Source of the DNA: Caenorhabditis elegans
Lineage: Eukaryota; Nematoda; Chromadorea; Rhabditida; Rhabditidae
Assembly (NCBI RefSeq): GCF_000002985.6
Contig: NC_003280.10
Coordinates: 11,218,501-11,282,500, forward strand
Length of the DNA stretch: 64,000 nt
Reading direction: 5' to 3'
Shown: in pieces, positions 21,218-34,425 of the stretch
Numbering within the stretch: position 1 is the first letter of the stretch
Layout: each line of letters starts with the position of its first letter
Notes under the pieces: generated by a model
Database searches by the model: none
What the model was told of the DNA's origin: nothing
What the model saw: only the letters and a program-made list of their open reading frames with translations
Program-made: the position numbers and the translations under genes

Positions 21218-22323
21218 ATGATCTCTCGATTTACAACGAGTTTCCTTTTATGGATGCTTCTGGTGTTCACAGTGGTATTCTTCGAAACTTCTGGTAAGTT
21301 TTTCTTTTGATTATTTGTTTCAATAATACAAATGAATTTCAGCGGCCTCTGACAAAGTTCTTCTTCGCGATGTATCAGCAATTACTCTACACAAAGGAAA
21401 AATGACGACAGGACGACGAGTTTCTCCAACCTTCCAGTTGAAGTGTGTCGGTGGATCCGCGAAAGGTGCCTTCACCCCAAAGGTGGTTCAGTGTGCAAAT
21501 CAAGGTTTTGATGGTTCGGATGTGCAGTGGAGATGTGATGCAGATTTGCCACATGATATGGAATTCGGATCCGTTAGTTTTTTAAATATTTCCATCTCGC
21601 TTCAAAAAATGTTTCTTGTTTCAGATCAGTGTTTCATGTGAAGGATACGATTACGCAGAGGATCCATACATCCTGAGAGGATCTTGCGGGTTGGAGTATG
21701 AGCTCGAGTACAATTCTGCGAGCGGTAACAGATCAGTTTCTCGAAAGTCATCCCAGGATCGATGGGATCAGTTCGCCACGTTCGTCGTCGTCGCCTTCAT
21801 CGCCTACATTATCTACGCGATGTGGACTAACAGAAATCAGAACCCAGAAAGCTCTGGCTACACTTCTGGTGGATCAGGAGGTCCTGGAGGCCCAGGATCC
21901 GGCGGAGGAGGTGGTGGTCCAGGTGGTTATCCAAGTGCTCCTCCACCATATGACGACTACTCCAAGCCACCGCCATATGGGTTCCGTGGTGACTCGCAAT
22001 CTGGAGGTGGATGGTAAGGAATTTTAAATAAAAATGACCTTATTTTCATTAAAATTAAGTTTTTCAGTCAGGGAAGTTCTAGCGGAGGAGCAAGTGGCAG
22101 TGGCGCCAACAATGGTGGATCGTTTTGGACTGGAGCAAGTCTAGGAGCCATTGGAGGATACCTGGCATCCAGCTTCCTCAACAATAACAATGCCTACGCC
22201 CGTCCACGATACAACAGAGGATTCTTCCAAGACACAGGCTTCTCAAGTTCCGATTCCTGGTCATCACCTTCTACTTCATCAATGCGCTCAAGTTCTGGTT
22301 ACGGTGGCACCACGAGACGATAG
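21218..22323 (+). CDS. SARAF/TMEM66-like store-operated calcium entry regulator
   Basis: Four exons: 21218..21293, 21343..21572, 21625..22013 and 22068..22323, giving 316 residues. There is a signal peptide (about residues 1-25). The lumenal domain has conserved cysteines (QLKCVGG, VVQCANQG, VQWRCDADL, SVSCEGYDY, LRGSCGLEY). One membrane span follows (FATFVVVAFIAYIIYAMW), then a cytosolic Gly/Pro/Ser-rich tail. This is the SARAF arrangement; SARAF in the ER membrane turns off STIM/Orai calcium entry. The tail holds two PPPY motifs, which commonly bind WW domains of NEDD4-type ligases. The ATG directly follows a strong TTTTTTCAG acceptor, so the mRNA is probably SL1 trans-spliced. AATAAA at 22470-22475. 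I recall T06D8.9, unchecked. Confidence 0.92.
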
Positions 22324-22567
22324 TTTCCTTATTGAGATCCAAGAAGTACGGGTGCAAACAAAACTAGTTTTGCTTTTTCTTTGTCTTGTCCATCTTTTCG
22401 ATAAAATCGAATGTACATTAGCTAGTTTAAAAATCGTCGTTCCGTTTATTATCTGGCATTGCACTAACGAATAAAGTTATAATAATTGAAGGCGAAAAAC
22501 ATATGTACATGGTTGGGGACAAATAAATTAAAAATAATAATTAAGATCATAGGGCCCGATGTTTTTG

Positions 22568-25500
22568 TTACACCCTCTTCATGTAATCAGTACATTGGAT
22601 CATACAAGAAGTGTCCTTTGCAATGTCGGTCAAGAGATACTTGTGTGTCAGCTTTTCGCAGCTATCCACTTTTGTTGGATTACACGCAACACCTTCCAGA
22701 GTACAAGTACATGTTACACAAGGAGTCATATGTACAGAATCTCCCAATGCAATGATTTTACCATTCATTTCACAAGTTTCTGAAAAATTATTTATTAATT
22801 TAGGGTAAAAAAATATATTTTTGAAAAACTTACTTCTTTCCCTCCAAAGGGATAAGTCGACTTGTGGAATGTCTGTGCAAGGAACTTGAGCATTTCTAAA
22901 AGATATAAGTTATTATCTGTGCTCGGGGAATTACTGTGAGCCGGTTGTTTTCTAATTTTCTTTGACTTTTTATTTTGTAAAACTAGATTTTCTGTATTAT
23001 TTTCATTTTTCTTTCGTTTCAATCTAGTTTTTGACAGAATTATCCAAATGCTCAATTTTGTGCCAAGCATTCGCTATTTACCCGGCCTCCACACAGCTGT
23101 GCACAGCAAATTTTTATTCTATGCGAAAAAGTGTGCGCCTTTAAGGATTACTGTAGCTGTTAACTTGTGTTGTTGCAGAATTTTTCAGCTACCGTACTCG
23201 CAATTATTTCTGGATGTTTTATCTAGAAAAAAGAATACTTTTTCGCTAGAAAACCTTAAAATAAAAGCTGAAAAGTTTTTTTTTTTGGAATACTGACTCA
23301 CGCCGGTTTTTAAAAATGTTTACTAATTTTATTTGACTTTTTTCTCTTGTTAAACTAGATTTTCTGTATTCTTTTCATTTTTCATTTGTTTCAATTTAGT
23401 GTTTGGCAAAATATTATCCAAATTCTCAATTTTGCGCCAAAAATTCGCTACCCGGCCCCGACACAACACACTTTTATTCAATGCGAAAAGATGTGCGCCT
23501 TTAAGGATTACTGTAGCTGTTAACTTGTGTTGTTGCAGAATTGTTATCGATATTTCATGGTTTTTTCGCGATTTGTTGAATTTTATGTTTGTTTAATTGT
23601 TTTACTTTAGTTTTTTCAATAAAAAAAAAGAATATAAATACAATTTTATCGAAAAACTACAAAAAATCGATAAAAATTCCGCAACAACAGAAGCTGGGAC
23701 CATGATCACGTGTCAAAATCCAAATTTTTTCAGATTTTTCAGGAAAAAAACTCACGTTAACTCATCAGTGACATCAAACACATTCGGCTGAATTGTCTTC
23801 AAGTACTTGCTGTTCGAGCAGAAGATTGATGCAAGCTTCACCTTCCGAATCTCATTCAACTGTCCTGGTGTGAACTTTGCCGCGCTGTTATCATTCTCAT
23901 AGTAGAATCGATCGCACTTTTTCAGCCTTCCAAACTGCTCAGCAATGATACAAGACATTGTTGTTCCCAGGAGAGCACCACGCAGTGGTCGTTCACTAAC
24001 CAATCCTGGGAATAGGTCAACATCATCGACAGACTCATAAAGTGATTGCAGAATATTGATGTTATCCTGATCCATTTCTCCTTTCAGATCATCCCATTTA
24101 ACTGCTCTTCGGAGCCCACAGAACTCTCTCAGATCGTTGTAAGGTTGAACTCCGTGATCTCTGGCTCTTAGAATATTCAACACAATCAGATCCATTCCAC
24201 TGGTCTTCTCGCCTCTTCTCATGAACAAATGATTTCTAACCGCGTCAGTAATATGTCTATCGAATGCCATTGATGGTGTTCCGAGCAATCCCATCAACAT
24301 CGAATCCATACCTCCTTTCTCTTGCTCGTACAAAGGCCCGACGTGTCCAAAGTGCTGGGCGAGATCCACAGGCTCACTCATATTCTTATAGTTGTAGTTC
24401 ATACGTGGGAACATTCTTCGGATCAAGGTATGTCCGAATCGGAATGCTGCAGTGGCAAATGGCTGTGAGATTGAAGCATCGCAGGTGTTATCGTACCCTC
24501 CAAAGTATCCATTTTTCTTGGGTACCAGGTTTTGGGCATTGAGAAGGTCTAGGCCTATAATTTTTGGAAGGAATTCAGCAAAAGTGATGTGTTGCATTTC
24601 AGCAGTCACAATACGACGAGCTTCCTCGAATACGGTGTCATCATTCCATTGTGGATTCAGAGCAGATAGTTGCATAGCAATTCTATTATGTTCTCTGACA
24701 AAGAATGTGTGCATAATAGTGAGTCCTGGTTGATGAGAATTACGTTCATCTCCTGCAACAAAGCATGGCATATGCCTCTTCTCAAGTGTCGACCTGCAGT
24801 CTTTTTCTTGATTTCCCTGCGGCAACATCATTTGACCATGTCCAAAGTCCGTAAAGTTCAAGAGTCCACGTGTGAATAATCTCAGATTCTTGGCTTCACA
24901 CTTTGTTGATCCATAAATCGCTGAACCATCAACATAGGCTGTCAGTTGATTCAGTTGATTACGGTATCCGAGATTGAGTTGTCCGAGAAGAGATCGGGCA
25001 AACGGAAGGCATCTAGGTTCTCCATTCGGGTAGTTGGTTGGGAAGAATGGATCGTCCTTTTCCACTCGTATAGGCATGCAATGAACTGAAATCTTTTCCG
25101 GTGAATCACACTTTGTGCAATTCAGAATTTCATCATTAGGCCCACGTGCCACTGGAGAATGGGTCAGCTCATGGTCTAGAAGCTGTCCAAACTGCATTAC
25201 CATATGAGTGAACTTTACATGAGATACATCCTTATCCTCGCATACCAAATTCGAAACTCTACGTGGATTTGGAAGTGGTCTTCCAGATTTTGCGCGGGTC
25301 CTTGGTGCATCGAATCCGTCGTCATATTGTGGTGGAAGAAGATGTCGAAGTGGGGCAAAGGAGTTGGCATATTCTGGGAACTTCAAATTGTTGCACCATC
25401 CGTTGAAGGTACGATAGCGAGTTGTATGATCACATGGAAGCATCTTTGGGCTGCATTCTTCTTGACTGGATTGTCCATCCTCTGATAAGAAAGCTGTATA

Positions 25501-28500
25501 GTTATTGACAAATGAGGTGACATCAATATCAGGAAGGATCTTCTGAAGTGTATGTGTATCCAATTTTGGTAGTTGCTCATCCGTATCTAATCCTTCTCCC
25601 TTTATCAAAAGCTTCGTAGTTTCTAATAGAAGCGCAGAGATTTGCGAGACTTGCTTAGCGCCTTCCTTTGCTCTCATCATATTTGAATATGCGAAAAGTG
25701 GATCTCCTTTCACAAATCTTCCTTGGTTATGCTTCAAATTCGATATTTCTCTACGTTCCTGGTCTTTGAGATTGCGTTTAGCCAGACTGATAACTTTCTC
25801 GATGGTTTCCTGTCGAATCGGGAACACTGGCTTTCCTTCGGCATCCCTCCATTCATTGAAGTCAGGACTGTTCAAGACTGTGGAATTGCAGGAGATTGCC
25901 ATGTTGCTGAAAATATAATGATGCTTTCGTTGTTTTTAAAGTACATTCGGATTAGGTTTTTTCTTCATTGGATTATATCTGGGATGCAGGATTAAACACT
26001 CTATCCTACCCTACGCTACGCTAAAGACCAACTAAAGTAAAACTTAATCTCTATCGAGAATTAGAAAGTATTCAGGATCTTAAACGCAGCTGGAAGGGAT
26101 TTAACAAACAAAAAAAATTAAAATTTAAGCGAAAACTTACTCGAAAACGTCCTCTCTGAAGAATACATTCCGTTGAATTCTACGAATATCAATATTGGAG
26201 CAAATGATCTCAGCTAGCTTGGTATTTCTGATTTCAGAAAGCTGAGCCTCATTGAATCCCGATTGAGCAAAATAGTTCTCATACCAAAAACGATCAGCTC
26301 TTCTTGTCTGTAATTCTAATTGTTCTCTAAAATACTGAATCGAACTTTTACCCTTTGCATTTGTTTTCCGATAATGCATGCCATAGTTGGTCCAACGAGT
26401 GATCCCTTCAGTGGCTTTTCAGCAAGAACACCTACTAGAAGATCAACGTCTTCAACTCGAGTATAGGCAGATGAAACTTGCTCAAATTTGACTTCAGGAA
26501 GGAAAATTTCACGGAGGTCGTTGAAAGAGGCAATCTTCAAAAATATATAATTGTCTTTAAAATTGAACTAATGAGATCAACTTACTCTTCCAAGCCCACA
26601 ACTAGCTCTCAAAGCAGTGTATCCAGGAATTCCATGATCTCTTCCCTGTTTCAATGCAATCGATATCAAGTCTAATCCGAACTCATGGTTGTCTTTTAAG
26701 AATCCACTCTTGACTTCATCATTGGCTCTTAGCGTTGGCTGATAGATATTTGTATTCAAAACCTGCCGAATAATCTGTACTGGACCTTGTTCATAGAGTC
26801 TTGATGGATTATTGAAATCAACGAAAGATTTTTCAGAGGGGAGAAGTGCCCAGAAATAGTATGTAATCGTTACAGCAAACTCATTGAAAGTAGTTCCTTC
26901 CAAATTCATTTCATAATTCGAATCAAATCCAGCAGAGTGAAGGTTCAATCCATAGTTTCTCATGTTCTCCCTTCCCAGCAGAACCGGTAAAAACTCATTG
27001 TAAGTGATATGTTGTACTTGAGCAGCCACGATTTTTCTCGCCTCCTCGTAAAGTTTGTCGTCGGTCCAATGACGATTGATAGATCTTAAGTTGTCAGCAA
27101 TTCTGTTGTGGTGTCGAATGAAAACTGTGTGAAGGGCGGCTACACTCGGAAGGATGTTGACTTCATCAGTTCCAGATAAAGCACATCGAGAATGGGTAGC
27201 CTGACATTGAAGTGTTCCGTCTGTAGCCGGGAGCTCTCCGATGCTTCCAGCGGTTCGGAGTTGACCTAGAAAATACGGTGTATAGTTATCACAATCACAA
27301 AGCTCCGCAAATAAGGAACGAATTGGCAGCAAACAGGCAGGTTTGACAAATGCAATAGCGGCTACGTATATTTATTTTGAAACATATCGAGATCACGTAT
27401 TTTATAACCAATTTAACTACCCTTTCCTCAAATCACCACTGACTAACCATTACGGAATGTTCTCAATTGTTTCGCTTTTTCCATGTTGGATCCATAAATG
27501 AATGAAGCATCAAGATAAGAAGATGCAAAATTTGCTTGTTCTCTTGGCCCCAGCCGACATGCCTCGCGTGGAGCGATTATCGATCGTGCGTGAGGGATAC
27601 AGTTCAGTCTAGTTCTGAAACACGCGATGTCTGATCTTATGTTTTTTCTTGCATCGTGTTGCGTTGTGATCTCTTACATACCTGTATGCTGGATCAGCAG
27701 CTGGTATGTCAATGGCATCACATTCAGAGTGATTAAATCCTCGTTTGCAACATGGCAATGCAGATGAGGTGCCCTCGTTGACGGCTTGGAATGGGACAAT
27801 GTTGACCATGTCAGAAGCGATCAACTGCATCCAGAGGCCCATCATAGTAGTTACATCAGAATGAACCTAGAAATGAAATAGTGAACTTAGCAACTCAAAA
27901 ATCCGAACCTCTCCTCGTGGTGTGAAAATTGTCAATGACAAGCTTCGTACTGATGGCAGAGGTTTGCTGGCTGCAGCAGCTCTAGGTTCAGACACCCCAT
28001 CAGCATAATCCGGTCTTACGATTCTTGCCATCGGCGTGTGTGATGCTCCCCATTCCGGACGCGCAACATTGTTGCAAATGCCAGAAAATGATCTGAAAAC
28101 GAAAGTGAATTAGGAGAGATGATTTGAGACATCGATGAAGGAAACAAAAAACTGAGGGGTAGAAAAGTGAAGGGGACGAAAAACTGGATTTATCGTCTCA
28201 TTTTCTTTTTCCGAAAGCGAAATAAGATTACGCAATGGAAAGGGAAAATGCTTCGCTGGACACTGCTGGACACCCATGACTAATGCGTACCGGTAATTGG
28301 TGGCAAAGCAATGATCGATTGTTGGAATTGGGCAGTTGGAGATTGTTGAGGAAATTTGGTTCGGTGGGATGCCGTACTTTAGCTCTCGTTCGCGGAGTCC
28401 TAGTCTAAAAGTTTTAAGATTTATGAGGTTTTGGTACATACCAAATATTATCAATACTCACGCTGTCAATCTCTTGGTGATTGCCAAGGAAGTAAATGCA

Positions 28501-29006
28501 GATCTGCTACGATCTGAGGCCTTCTTGTCTGCTTTATGAATTCTCGTAAACTGAGAAGTAGAAGTTGACAACGGGTGCCCAGAGTACTGGAATGCCACGT
28601 CACGGAAATCGAAGAGCTTTGTAGACTCTCGTTCTCCTTCCTTGGCGGCCACAAATAGAAGACCATCAGGGACTCGATGTGAGACGAATGGAGCTGAAGC
28701 GATAAGGGGACTAGAATGATAACGGGGCTCGCACAAAGATTTATTTTGGTGACCTCATTCGCGGTTATGCATCGTTAGTTCTTACATAATATGGAATTAG
28801 GTCAAAGTTACCGAAACGAAAGATCAAATGGACTGGAAACAAACAAAGATCAGAATATGGTTTAGCTTACCGTCATCAATACTCAATCCTTGTTGATGGT
28901 TGAGTATGTCATTCTCGCAAGGAATAAAAGATTTTCCGCACGGAATATTCGATGCATGGCTCGTGGCGAAGGCGAACACTAATAGGTAGAGTCCATGCCG
29001 TCTCAT
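22568..29006 (-). CDS. Tandem double animal haem peroxidase, secreted
   Basis: Twelve exons join in phase: 28871..29006, 28462..28693, 28291..28404, 27909..28092, 27682..27866, 27448..27614, 26586..27265, 26352..26534, 26141..26307, 23756..25906, 22834..22895 and 22568..22779, giving 1490 residues. There is a signal peptide (residues 1-18), then two peroxidase domains and a C-terminal VWC-like cysteine segment (CVTCTC). Domain 2 is complete: distal His in [12 protein letters not shown], Arg in VREHNRIA, proximal His in FRFGHTLI, and the calcium-site region after it. Domain 1 keeps RSFSGICNN and IRHHNRIA. However, the distal site reads MQLIASDM and the proximal site TYYFWALL, so both histidines are gone. 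Worm peroxidases cross-link cuticle or matrix proteins, or act in immunity; the substrate here is unknown. An ORF starting at 25902 could be mistaken for a separate gene, but the phases join across. Confidence 0.93.
22962..23541. repeat. Direct duplication of about 210 bp in peroxidase intron
   Basis: Two direct copies, about 22962-23178 and 23334-23541, share AACTAGATTTTCTGTATT, TTATCCAAAT, ATTCGCTA, GTGCGCCTTTAAGGATTACT and GTTAACTTGTGTTGTTGCAG. Each includes a half of the TCTCG-type palindrome family. They lie in the 860-bp intron between exons 10 and 11. Confidence 0.75.
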
Positions 29007-30986
29007 GGCTTCTTCTTGTTGAATGGCAAAATAAAGATACTACACGCGGAAAGCGAAACCTATGGCAAATGTGACATAGGGCAGAAAAAGCAGTGAAGAA
29101 GTCAGTTGAGAAGAGGGGGGAGAAGTCTATACAGTCAGTTGGGGGCTATTGGGGCGGAGAGAAACTGACGCATATTGCATAACACCGTGACAGTACCTCA
29201 GATAAAGAGATGACCAGAACCGGATTGAATTGGCTGGAAGAGTGTGGACGAGAAAGTGAGGAAAGAGAGACGGACACGAAGGACAACGCGGAAAAAAAAG
29301 TAGCTGAGGAGGCGATAGGGGATGGAAAAAAGACAAACGAAAAAAGGCGTCCGAAGGTTTTGATCGTTGAAAGTTCGACGTCAGTTTATCTTTTTTTTGG
29401 ACACAAGCATGCGGAGAGGGCAACCCGTTTCTTCTTTTTGTTTTGAATGTGCGGGGGTGATTCGAATTATGATTGAAGTTGGAATTCTACCGGAGAGAGG
29501 CAAAAGCCTATCCAGCAGGAACTGGAACAAAACGAGAGGTAATTAGAGAGGAAGTGGTGGTCAGAAAGAGAGAAAGAGGGAGAATGAAGCAGGTTCAGAT
29601 CAGCGTGTTGTGGAGGTTTTGAACTGGGGTGAACACGAGTTGAGGAACGGATTCTCAAGTGCTTCAGGATTTTTTTCGGCTTAGGATAGATAGACTGGGT
29701 AGAATCACGTTGAAATAAGCAAAAATTATTCTTGTTTTTGGGAACTGAAGGTAGTTTGACAAGTGGTAAAATTTGCATATATCCTTACAGGTGCTTCAAA
29801 TCTGTAAAATTTTGAAATCCAGAAAAACTCAAAAAGTCGAAGCTGTGCTTTAGGAAATGCAGACATTGGATCAAGAATGTTTGAGAACCAAATTCGCCTT
29901 CCTCGAGTTCTGGCTAATTTTGGAAACTTTCTAATAAAATTTGTAAACTGTAGGGAACTTTCTTGCGTAGTATGAAATTTGGTGAAAACCTCTTCAATAA
30001 GTTGTAACTGTATTGCCCAGATGTATTTCCAGTAGGCTTCAAGCAGGCACGTGGGCCTGAAAAGGCTAGAACAAGCTAGGGCCACGAGCATGTAGCAATG
30101 CAAATTTGGAAAATCTGAACATTTTTAGAGTGCTCTTAAATGATATTCAGTAAGGTTGATGTGAGTTGTGAATTCCCTAACATGTATAATTTTTAGAATC
30201 CTTCCACTAAAACTTCCTCCTTTAAGGTATTTCTCCTGAAAACTTTCAACTTCTTTTGTCACGTCGTGTTAATCTTCTGACGCACTTTGAATTGTCTTAC
30301 CCGAAAAGCAATCAGGTAGACTTTAATCGTCATAGTTCAATCTAGAATCTCCTTAACTCTTCTACGTCGCCTCGTATTTTCAATCTCCCTCTATAATTTT
30401 AGTGCAAATTTTCTCAAAACATTGACCAGTGACAAACATCCATATGATCCACTTGATGCCAATAAAACAAAAAAAAATCTAATGGCTCATCTCATGAGAT
30501 GTCTAGAATAACGGGGAAATAAATAAGAAATAATGTTTCCATGAGTCACGTATATTTCGAAAAAAGGTCGTTCAAAAATAAGTATGAAGTGTTCAGTCAG
30601 CTGACTTTCTGCAAAATAAGGAAGAAGAAAATAAGCTTTTTGTGTCTTTTTTTTTTGATTTTCAAAATATACGATTTTGGCAAAGAACACTCAGAAGTTT
30701 AGGAAAACGTTTTTCAATCAATTTACCAAGGCTAGGTAGCCTAGGAAAATCTTAGAATCCCTGTTTCCGTCCTCACTAGCCCTGAAAATTCTGTTGTGTT
30801 AATCCTAAAAAAGTATGTGACTTTTCCGGTTAGTCTGAAATTATTTTGGGTCAAGTTCCGCAGCATTTTCCTGAAAAAAAGCGGGAGGAAATTAAGAAAC
30901 CCGTGCCGATGACGACACACGAATTGGTCCGACGAAATTTGCAAGTGAATTAAATTTCCTGGAACAAGAAATAAACGTCATCATCG
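29007..30986. other. Upstream region of the peroxidase gene
   Basis: No exon chain was found. A purine-rich stretch lies at about 29,220-29,350 and again at 29,500-29,640 (GAGAGAAAGAGGG type). The rest is AT-rich. It spans from the peroxidase start to the 3' end of the cysteine-rich minus-strand gene, so it probably holds the peroxidase promoter. Confidence 0.45.
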
Positions 30987-33900
30987 CTAGCAAAAACATT
31001 TGAATTCTCGAAAAAATACAACTTTGTCATTATTCAGCAGAAGTTGTATTGACTGAAATTTACATTTGACGTCTTTGTGCAAAGCCAGAAATAAGATTCT
31101 ACTCACGTTTTTTTCACAGAAAATGTGATGTTCTTGGTGGGATTCGGCGATGTTAGCTAGACAAGTTTCGTCTGAAAAATTAGAAAAATTCCTTGAAATA
31201 AATTTTACCAAAATAGTTTTCCCTCAAGATGACCACAGTATCCGTTGACTAAACATTGGCATAGAGAAATCTGTTTCTGAAAAATGACACTGCAATTTTT
31301 TACAATTAGGTGCTCTCGCTGTATGCATCCAATGGATCCAAAAATAACTGTACATTAAATTCCAAAAACTTTAAAAACGTTTATCAATTCCAAACCGGCA
31401 AACCAGCCTTTTAATTTTTTTTTTGCGAAATTGACAAATCTTGCATATTTCGCATTTAATAAAAATTATTCCAAAATATCTTTGATCTTTCAATTTATAA
31501 TATACCTAACTTTCTCACAAGATTTATCTCAAATTTTTATGCAAAATAAATTTTTCATCGATTTCAATTTTAAAGGAAGTCACACTTTGAGTTTTGAATT
31601 TCAAAGCAGGAAGAAGACATTTTTTCGGAATATTTATTCCTTCTGATTCCGAAATTGTAGTTTGTGATCTTTAGCTATTGACATTTTTCGAACCCCATGC
31701 GCTTCTAGAATCTACATAAAATCCACTATAGCTTATAAAAATGCTAATCGGACTTAAAAGATCAGTAGCAGCAGTAGATAATCATGTTATAAACAAGCAG
31801 AACTCTTGATGACACATGGGAATCTTTTTTATCAGTGTCCTTCTCACCGGGACATTTAATCAGCTTTTCCTATTCACTCCTTTTTCCTACTTCCTATTTG
31901 TTCACATGTTACGTAGAGTTGACACGACATCGTTAAAGGTTCATAAACACATCAAAAACACCAATATGAAAACAAATATCTTTTAAAAAATATGTGATGT
32001 AGTTTTGGGCTTTTGCAACTTAAAATTTAAAAAAATGACGGTGATAAGAAACACGATAGAATAAAATACTAACAGTAGTACACATTTTTAGTAACTTGCA
32101 AAGTTGGAACTTCTGAAGAAAATCACTATTTCTTCTAATTTCCGCCCGAATTTCTTACCTGCCCATAATTAGCGCATAACTTTTGCTCGGTTTTTCTGAG
32201 TAGATGTTATTACGGATAATAATAGATGTGATAAAACTAGGACTCATATAGCCAAAATGTAGGTGTAAGTGCCTATTTCATGCCTACCATGTTTTTAAAA
32301 CTTCCTGTTTCAATTATAACCGTTATGGTCACTAACCTTAATTTCAAAATATTTAAAATTATTATGTTAGTTGTTTCAGTTTGTGTACCCACGAACCTTT
32401 AATGATGTGGACGACGTAACGTCTATTTTGAGGTTGGTAGGAAGGGTAGTATCACAAAACAACCATCACAAGAAAAAATATACAATTTTTGGAAGTAAAA
32501 CTAGGGTTTTTTTTCAGTTTCTAAGAATATTCAGATCAAGCTTCGTAGTTCAGAACTTTTCACCCAGGAAGTTGTCTGTAAAAAGTTCTGCATTTCTCAG
32601 AATTTCTGGAAAGTCCATGGGCTTTAAAAATTCCAACCCCTACTCCTTTGACTTATTTAATTTCATAAAATTTATGCAAAGCAAGTCAGCGTGGCTAACA
32701 AGATCTAGTACATTTTCATTTCAGTGGTCTATAATATGTTCTGTTCTTTTTACAACATAGATGAGGTGACCTGAACTATAAGTGAACATTCCATGGAGTT
32801 TATGACTAGGATTACACATTGATCTATTTTTCGCAAATATAGAGAAGGAAAAATTAAAAAGATGAAAGATGTCAATGTCTGAAATTACCAAAGGTGTCGT
32901 TCTAAACTTGGGCAAGACATTGGCAAATATTTGACAAAAGTTGGTCCAAACTTGGAACTTGTCACCTTGTAGTTTCAATTTCTGAACCCAGTTTATACTA
33001 TCAGACTAAACTGGAGCCAAATTCAGAGATTGATAGTTTCAAGTGAACATTTACGTTAGACAATAAAACAAATATGTTCGATTTAGAATACATAATAATA
33101 AATATTTCTAGCATCATTTTAAGCTCTATTTCTCTGTGAAAAACAACAATAAAAGCTAGCTTAATGCCCCACAGAAATATATCAGCCTTCCCCTTGCACA
33201 TTTTATTCCAAAAAAATTAGCTGGTCAGAACTAATGTGCTCATTCATTTTCAAAATATTATAAGAAACATGTTTTAATACAAAAACCCTTCTGTACCCCA
33301 GGCACCTACCAGAAGACAGATACCTTGCAGTTAATGAGAAATGTATTAGTATGCGTGGTGTTCTTAATCTTTGAGCTGACTTTATTTTTGGAAGACAAGC
33401 TTCTGCTTTTGCTTTTTGTTGTTTTTTTTTCTGATCTGTAAACAGGAACTCAAAGTTTTCATGACACAAACAATGTTCCTCGCACAAAAGTGACTTTTAA
33501 CAGTTTCAAGCACTTCCACGTGTTTTCCTGTTCAGGGGATTCAGACAGATTTAGATATTAGTAGGGGATAATTTCATGAATCCCATAATTTTGATCTTAT
33601 TGTTTTGGATTAGCAAAAGGATAAAAATTATATTAGTATGAAAGCTCATAAGCTAGTACTAGGGCACATTTGAAGCAAAATAATTGGTTTTAAGGTTTAC
33701 AAAGTTTTTGAGCTCTACGTATTGCCTGATCTACCTACTTGACCTATTACAGCCTCCAGCCTCGAAAAATAGGCAGAAGGCAGGCACATAGGCCTGAATC
33801 AAGGTCTCACCACAACTCTTCTTAATTAGTCTCTGAACATCTTTTCAAGTCAGCTAAACTGCACTGGCAAGGCAACTGTTTATGCACGAAAGTTTTCCCC

Positions 33901-34425
33901 GAATTCTCAGGCTTTACCGCCAAAAATTCCTTGTCTAGAATATTTTCCAAGTTTTTGTAACTTGAATATATCAAAGATTCCAAGTAAACTGCGTTCCGAG
34001 TAACACTATTTGAGCTTTCAACATGTTTACCACCCTCACATATTAACCCGTATTTTGCTCGAAAAAAGGAGAATAATCAAAAATCATAATTTGATTTTGA
34101 TAACTGAGTTTGTTAAGAAAACATTTTATCAAACAAAAATATATGTAGACAATAGTTCACCTTCAGCTAACCAAAACAAAATGCATTCTGCGTGCACTTG
34201 ATTACGGTATTCAGTCTGGGCTCCAATTGGAGGCAATCCAAGAAGTTTGTGGTTGTTTCATCTTTGGACTGAGAGACCTCTAGCAACCACGCTGGACATT
34301 TCTGTGGAGAATTATAACTCATCTTTTATGATTTGAAAACTCATCCTCAATCATCTGTGTTGTTGCCACAGTGGTACTGTAATTTCATGTTCAACGGTTA
34401 ATAATATAAATCCTAGTAACCCCAT
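30987..34425 (-). CDS. Putative small cysteine-rich secreted protein
   Basis: No single long frame exists, but nine short minus-strand exons join in phase: 34378..34425, 34172..34301, 33466..33527, 32908..32981, 32159..32195, 32074..32112, 31234..31276, 31107..31171 and 30987..31052, about 187 residues. It begins with a hydrophobic MGLLGFILLT signal and contains about 17 cysteines. The clearest exon is 34172..34301 (KCPAWLLEVSQSKDE, then LDC, KC and FC). Exon 32159..32195 ends in the ideal donor CAG/GTAAGA. Alternative donors exist for exons 3, 4 and 7: for example exon 4 could run to 32889, skipping exon 32159..32195. The middle of the model is therefore provisional. I do not recognise the family; six-to-eight-cysteine worm secreted domains are the natural comparison. 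Function unknown. Confidence 0.5.

Noticed and set aside
23752-25902. Separate peroxidase gene starting at the ATG at 25902
   Set aside because: The exon has an acceptor at 25907 and its phase joins exon 26141..26307; there is no signal peptide at that ATG.
32371-32760. 129-codon plus-strand frame
   Set aside because: Phe/Ser-rich AT translation overlapping the introns of the minus-strand cysteine-rich model; no splice partners.
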